NCBI RefSeq assembly: GCF_009727055.1
Contig: NC_052352.1
Location: 27,934,507-27,998,506, forward strand
Length of the DNA: 64,000 nt
Reading direction: 5' to 3'
Origin: Benincasa hispida
Lineage: Eukaryota > Streptophyta > Magnoliopsida > Cucurbitales > Cucurbitaceae
Position numbers and translations under genes: made by a program. Below, piece after piece: positions 58,441-64,000 of this stretch (its first letter is position 1; every line of letters starts with the position of its first letter). The notes beneath the pieces were generated by a model that saw nothing but the letters and a program-made list of their open reading frames with translations, ran no database searches and was not told the DNA's origin.

Positions 58441-59710
58441 GAAAATCTGATTTACTAATTGTTGAAACATGTATAGTGGAAAATTCTCACCTTTCCTGGA
58501 TATTGGATTCAAGCACCGTTAATCATATTTGTACTTTTTTACAGGAAACTAGTTCTTGGAGAAGACTTTCTGAATATGAGATGAGTTCTTGGAGAAGACT
58601 TTCAAGGTGGGAACAGGTGAAGTCATTTCAGCTGAAGTAGTGGGAGATGTAAAGTTATTTTTTGGAGAAGACTTTCTGAATATGAGATGACTTTCAAGGT
58701 GGGAACAGGTGAATTCATTTCAGCTGAAGTAGTGAAAGATGTAAAGTTGTTTTTTGGAGATTCTTTTATCTTGCTTAAGAATGTGTTCTATGTACCAAAG
58801 ATGAAAAGAAATCTAATCTCCATTTCTTGTCTATTAGAAAATATGTACGGTGTATCTTTTGAATGTAATGAAGTGTTTGTTTATTCAAGAAGTGTTCATA
58901 TTTGTTTTGCTAGACTTGAAAATAACTTATACATATTACAACCAACTGAAGCTAGACCCATTTTAAATATAAAGATGTTTAAAACGGCTGAGACTCATAA
59001 TAAGAAGTGGAAAATTTCTCCAAACGCTATCTTTGGCACCTCAGGCTTGTTCACATTAATCTCAACAGGATTGAGAGATTGGTAAAAAACGGTCATCTAA
59101 ATCAGTTAGAAGACAATTCCCTACCTTCGTGTGAATCATGTCTTGAGGGAAAAATGACTAAAGATATTTTCCTGACAAAGGTCTTCGTGCAAAAGAACTT
59201 TTCGAACTTATACATTCAGACTTATGTGGTCCGATGAATGTTAAAGCTTGAGAAGGATGTCAGTACTTCGTCAGTTTTATTGATGATTACTCTCGATATA
59301 GCTACATTTACTTAATCAGTCACAAGTTTGAAACTCTTGAAAAGTTCAAAGAATTTAAGGCTGAGACTGAAAATTTGTTAAGTAAAAGAATTAAAACACT
59401 TCGATCAAATCGAGGTGGTGAGTATATGGATTTGCAATTTCAGAACTATCTAGTAGATCATGGAATCCAATCCCAACTCACAGCACCTGGAACATCACAA
59501 CAAAATGGTGTTGCAGAAAGGAGAAATCGAACCTTGTTGGACATGGTTCGGTCTATGATGAGTTATGCTCAGTTATCTCAATCCTTTTGGGGGTATGTAG
59601 TACGGACTGCAGTATTTATTCTGAACGTTGTTCCATCCAAAAATGTTTCAGAAACACCGTATGAATTATGGAAAGAACACAAAATGAGTTTACGTCATTT
59701 CTGTATCTAG
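58441..59710 (+). pseudogene. copia protease and integrase (third element)
   Basis: Protease WILDSS (normally DSG) near 58500. A 92-base duplication (58590-58772) shifts the frame. Pre-integrase: LRLVHINLNRIERLV and CESCLEGK. Integrase core: FIDDYSRYSY, LRSNRGGEY (catalytic Asp replaced by Asn) and VAERRNR. Ends at a TAG at 59708-59710. Confidence 0.88.
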
Positions 59711-61668
59711 GGTTTTCCAGCACATGTGTTGGTACTTAAGAAATTGGAAACACGATCGAAATTATGCCTATTTGTAGGATACCCCAAAGAAACAAAAGAA
59801 GGATTGTTTTATGATCCCCAAGAAGATAAAATATTTGTATAGAAAAATGCTACGTTCTTAGAAGAGGGTCATATTAAAAATCATCTACCTCGTAGTAAAC
59901 TAATATTTCAAGAACTGATTAAAGATACTACAAAAAGATTAACAAGATTTGTTGATCAAGCTAGTCCATCAACAATGGTTGTTGTCCCGTCACATCCATC
60001 CCAAGAGTTGGAGATGCCTCGACATAGTGAGAAGGTTATTCAACAACCTGAGCGCTACATGGGTTTAATAGAAACTCAAAACATCATACTAGATGATGGT
60101 TTAGATGATCCATTAACCTTTAAAAAGGCAATGGAAGATGTCGACAGGGAACAATGGATAAAAGCCATGGACGATGAAATATAGTCTATGTACTTCAACT
60201 CTATTTGGGAACTTGTAGATCAACCACATGGGATTACATCTATAGGTTGTAAATGGATCTACAAGAGAAAATGAGACCGAACTGGCAAGGTACAGACCTA
60301 TAAAGCCAGACTCGTGGCAAAGGGATTTACCCAAAGAGAAGGAGTTGATTATGAAGAAACTTTTTCTCTTGTTGCCATGGTCAAATCAATAAGAATAATT
60401 CTTTCCATTGCCATATATTATGACTATGAGATATGGCAAATGGATGTCAAGACAGCTTTTCTGAATGGCTATCTTGATGAAAGTATTTTTATGTCTCAAC
60501 CAGAAGGGTTCATTGAAAAAGGACAGGAACAGAAAGTTTATAAGCTTAATCGATCAATTTATGGGTTGAAACAAGCGTCCAGATCCTGGAATATAAGATT
60601 TGACACTGCAATCAAATCTTACGACTTTGAACAGAATGTTGACGAAGCTTGTGTATACAAGAAGATAGTCAACAAAACTGTAGCATTCTTAGTTCTTTAT
60701 GTTGATGATATCTTATTCATTGGGAATGAGACAAGTTTTCTTGCTGACATAAAGAGATAGTTAGCAACACAGTTCCAAATGAAAGATTTGGGTGATGCTC
60801 AGTATGTTCTAGGAATACAGATCTTTCAGAACCAAAAGAATATAACATTGGCACTATCTCAAACATCTTATATTGACAAGATGTTGTCAAGATATAATAT
60901 GAAAAATTCCAAAAAAGGTTTATTACCTTTTAGGCATGGAATTTATTTGTCAAAGAAACAGTGTCCTAAGACACCTCAAGAAGTTGAGGAGATGAACAGA
61001 ATTCCAAACGCATCTGCAGTTGGGAGTTTGATGTACGCTATGTTGTGTACACTCCCTGACATATGCTTTGCAGTTGAAATCGTCAACAGGTTCCAATCCA
61101 ATCCAATCCAAGACACGGTCATTGGACTGCTGTAAAAAATATCCTAAAGTATCTAAGGAGAACAAGGGACTATATACTTGTGTATGGACCTAAGGATTTG
61201 ATCCTTACAAGATACACTGATTTTGATTTTCAGACTGACGTAGATTCCAGAAAATCTACATAAGGATCAATTATCACTCTTAAAGAAGGAGCTATAGTTT
61301 GGAGAAGCATTAAGGAAAGTTGTACCACTGACTCCACAATGGAAGCGGAATACATGGTTGCATGCAAAGTTGCTAAAGAAGTAGTATGGCTACGCAAATT
61401 CTTGGCTGATTTGGAAGTCATTCCAGATATGCACATACCTATCACACTGTATTATGACAATAGTGGTACTGTTGCTAACTCAAAGGAGCCCAAGTGTCAC
61501 AAACGTGGAAAACACATTGAAAGAAAACACCATCTCATCCAGGAGATAGTACACAGAGGAGATGTAATCGTCAGAAAGATTGCCTCTGAAGACAACCTTA
61601 CTGATCCATTCACAAAGGCCTTCTCGACTAAAGTATTTGAGGGCCATCTAGTTGGACTAGGCCTCTGA
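59711..61668 (+). pseudogene. copia RT and RNase H (third element)
   Basis: Integrase C-terminal and linker to 60180 (QELEMPRHSEKV). [47 protein letters not shown] and an intact YVDD box (LYVDDILFIGNE) near 60705. A TAG at 60758-60760 replaces a Trp codon. RNase H: MEAEYMVAC, LYYDNSGTVANS, HKRGKHIERK and DPFTKAF, ending at TGA 61666-61668. Several other stops. The best preserved pol of this family here. Confidence 0.9.
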
Positions 61669-61792
61669 GTAGTGTAATCTAGGGCAAGTGGGAGAATATC
61701 TATGGTATTAGAGATGCCCTAGTTTATTGTATTTTCCCATTATATTTCTCAACATTATATTGTATATATTTGTTCTCACTGGAGTTTTAGTC

Positions 61793-61804
61793 CAAGTGGG
61801 AGAT
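61793..61804 (+). other. polypurine tract
   Basis: CAAGTGGGAGAT directly before the TGTTGGG start of the LTR; the same arrangement occurs on the minus strand at 39638-39650. Confidence 0.85.
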
Positions 61805-62762
61805 TGTTGGGAATGTCTTAGAACTCGTAGTTCGTGTTAAACATTCTATTTATCAATAATAATGACTTGTTGATTTTGCATCTTGCTATGAAAATCCAAT
61901 AAACATATCCACGACTATAGTCTGAATACTGTAACTTTATGTAATGACATAAACAAGATCAGGTTGACAGTACATAGCCTAAATGGTCTAATAAGTATAT
62001 GAATGAAATTGGGTATCTCATTCTGATAACACTATTGGATGTGGTCCAGTATGTAGTTCTTACAAGAAGTTGTAAAGTGCTACAAACTATATAATCCACA
62101 AATCGTTCATGTTGAGACATGTGAGTGGAGACATCCTATGCAATGAGTTTGCATATAGACTGGACCACGAAAATAATCACTTTTCTTTATAATGATCGTT
62201 TACTGTTAAAACTGACTATTTCATTTATCAAATAACCTAGGTTAACTCGATCTTAATCCTGAGCTAGCTATGAACTCCTGTTTGTTCGAGATTATCCTTT
62301 GATCTGCAAACGATGAGAGTAGTCCAATAGCATTACTCAATAAGTTCCCCATTTTGGGGATAAGACTTGATGAATAGTTGGGGACATAGCTTTGCAAAAT
62401 GGAATTCACTCCTACCCGATTTAGGGTTAGCAGATAGGTTGTTCTCTTAAGTACTGATTCCAGGTCTTGAACAATCGGGGCCCCGCCTTCTCATGATAGA
62501 GAAAGAATTTGATCCATTGGGATTATGAATCATAATTGTTCATTAGATGGTCAGTAGGAACTTAAAGAACAAGATGTATTCACAGGGGTAAAACATTTAT
62601 TTTGATCTAGTTGTGATCACGAACAACCTGTGAATGATCGACTTACTGATTATGATTAGAAAATGGACATGATATATCTATAGTGAGGGGAGTTCAACTA
62701 TAGGCTATAGTGGAGTATCCCATTAGTTAATGAATGGGGATTACATCGGACTAATGAGTTTA
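61805..62762 (+). repeat. 3' LTR of third copia element, interrupted
   Basis: Begins TGTTGGGAATGTCTTAG. It is a diverged relative of the type-2 LTR (shared TCCTAAACTCGTAGTT-like start, TGCAATGAGTTTGCAT and CTTGAACA blocks). It stops at 62762 in mid-LTR, where another LTR begins. Confidence 0.85.
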
Positions 62763-64000
62763 CGTTGGATTTCATGTCCTAAAACTCGTAGTTTGTAATT
62801 AATAAATATATTCTGTTTTGTTTTTCGATAAAGTTGTTATTGAAATTGTAATCTTGAATCCAATAAACTAAGGTTTCGAGGCTATTTAATGTAATTTGAA
62901 CTTTATATAGTGACATAAATGTAGATCAAGTTCAAATATATAGCCAAAATGGTCTATAGTATATGAATAAGGTTGGGCGCCTTATTCTGGGGACACTATG
63001 GATGTGGCCCACTTTGTAGATAGTACAAACAATATGATCCTGAATCGTTCATATAGAGATATGTGAGTAGGGGTATCCTATGTAAAGAGTTTACATAAGA
63101 CTGAACCATGAAATAGTCACTTTTTACGTTCTAAATATCGTTTTATGTATAAAACTAACTATTTCGTTAATTGATGATCTAGGTAACTTAATCTTAATCC
63201 TGAGCTAACTATGAACTCCTGTTCACTCAGAATTATCCTTAGATCTGCATAGGTGAGGGCAGCTCAATATCGCTGGCCCAATAAGCCTACCATTTCAGGG
63301 GTAAGATCGGGCGGATAGCTGGGAACATAGGGTGCAAGACGGAATTCACTCCTACCCGTTATAAGGACAGTAGATAGGTTGTTCCCTTTAGTACTGAATT
63401 CAGGTCTTGGACAAGGGGCCCCACCCTCTCCTTGGCCCGAGAGGGATTCGGTTTATAAGTTGGACCTTAAACCAATTGTTCATTAGAGGATCAATGGAAC
63501 TCAAGGAACAAGATGTAATCTTGGGGGTAAAACTGTTTTTATGACCCAACCGAGATTACGAACAACCTGTGAAGGATTAACTTACTCATCATGGTTATAT
63601 GAAATGGACACAAATATATCTGTAGTGAGGGGGAGTGCAACTACGAGACTTTAGTGGAATGACCCGTTAGTTAACGAATGTTGATTAGCTCCGTCTAAAG
63701 AGTTTAGCTAGCTAATCTTGGATCGTTGGAGCCCATGATCTATAGGTCCATTAGATTCCCCTACTAGCTCATATGGAATAAACTTAGAACAGTATGATAG
63801 AATAGTTTGAATTGTTCGAATTAGGTAGAGAGAGAGAAACCGACAAGTATATGTGATATAGTGGTCGGGTCTTTTTTAGCTTAGAGATACAACTTTAATA
63901 TTTAAATGTGATTTAAATATCAAGAATATGAATACGTTCATATTCGGAAGCTCGAAAATGATGGAAATGGTCAAAGTTGTAAAAAGTCAAAGAGTTGACT
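62763..64000 (+). mobile_element. type-2 LTR, start only, runs off the window
   Basis: Collinear and highly similar to 23548-24780. The first base is C instead of T (CGTTGGATTTCATG). Inserted into the preceding LTR after GTTTA (62758-62762). Whether it is a solo LTR or the 5' LTR of an element cannot be seen. Confidence 0.85.

Overview
This is eukaryotic plant nuclear DNA: AT-rich, intron-containing genes with plant orthologs, degenerate Ty1-copia and Ty3-gypsy LTR retrotransposons, tRNA-Asp and SINE-like relics, and two runs of N from assembly. The Gag-Pol of the commonest copia family looks like the one widespread in cucurbit genomes (melon, cucumber and relatives), so I infer Cucurbitaceae with moderate confidence; the species cannot be named from the sequence.

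Layout. 1-3060 is AT-rich intergenic DNA. 3060-14956 (+) holds a 13-exon purple acid phosphatase gene of the PAP1/24/27 type; rebuilding the splice joins gives 612 residues with all five metal-ligand motifs. Its 5.8-kb fifth intron carries an antisense, dead, short-LTR copia element (5171-10012). 14957-16368 separates it from the convergent second gene, a magnesium transporter of the MRS2/CorA family (16369-19882, minus, six coding exons, MRS2-5/MGT3-like). Upstream of that lie two tRNA-Asp relics (20905-21062).

From about 21.3 kb to the end I see no host gene, only nested retrotransposons. One long-LTR copia complex runs from a 5'-truncated LTR (21365-23081, primer-binding site at 23084) to a 3' LTR (37101-39279). 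It is interrupted by a solo LTR (23548-25506, target duplication AAGCG), an antisense gypsy LTR fragment (about 26355-27160), an antisense gypsy solo LTR (30234-31912, CGTAG) and another gypsy-type solo LTR (33568-35577, GACTG). An antisense copia element lies at 39280-47225, its leader interrupted by a further solo LTR (41887-43977, AGAAT). A sense copia element (leader from 48546, gag-pol 57568-61668, 3' LTR from 61805) was interrupted in its leader by an Athila-like gypsy element (50082-57409, CTTCT), which has lost the end of its 5' LTR, primer-binding site and gag. The last 1.2 kb (62763-64000) is the start of another LTR that runs off the window.

The two host genes are not functionally linked in any visible way. 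The retrotransposon genes are all broken by stops, frameshifts or deletions. I found no new multi-gene system; the items most worth a second look are the precise nested-insertion record, variable tandem arrays in the retrotransposon leaders, two GC-AG introns, upstream ORFs, an LTR-to-RT deletion junction, and a probable misassembly at the N gap.
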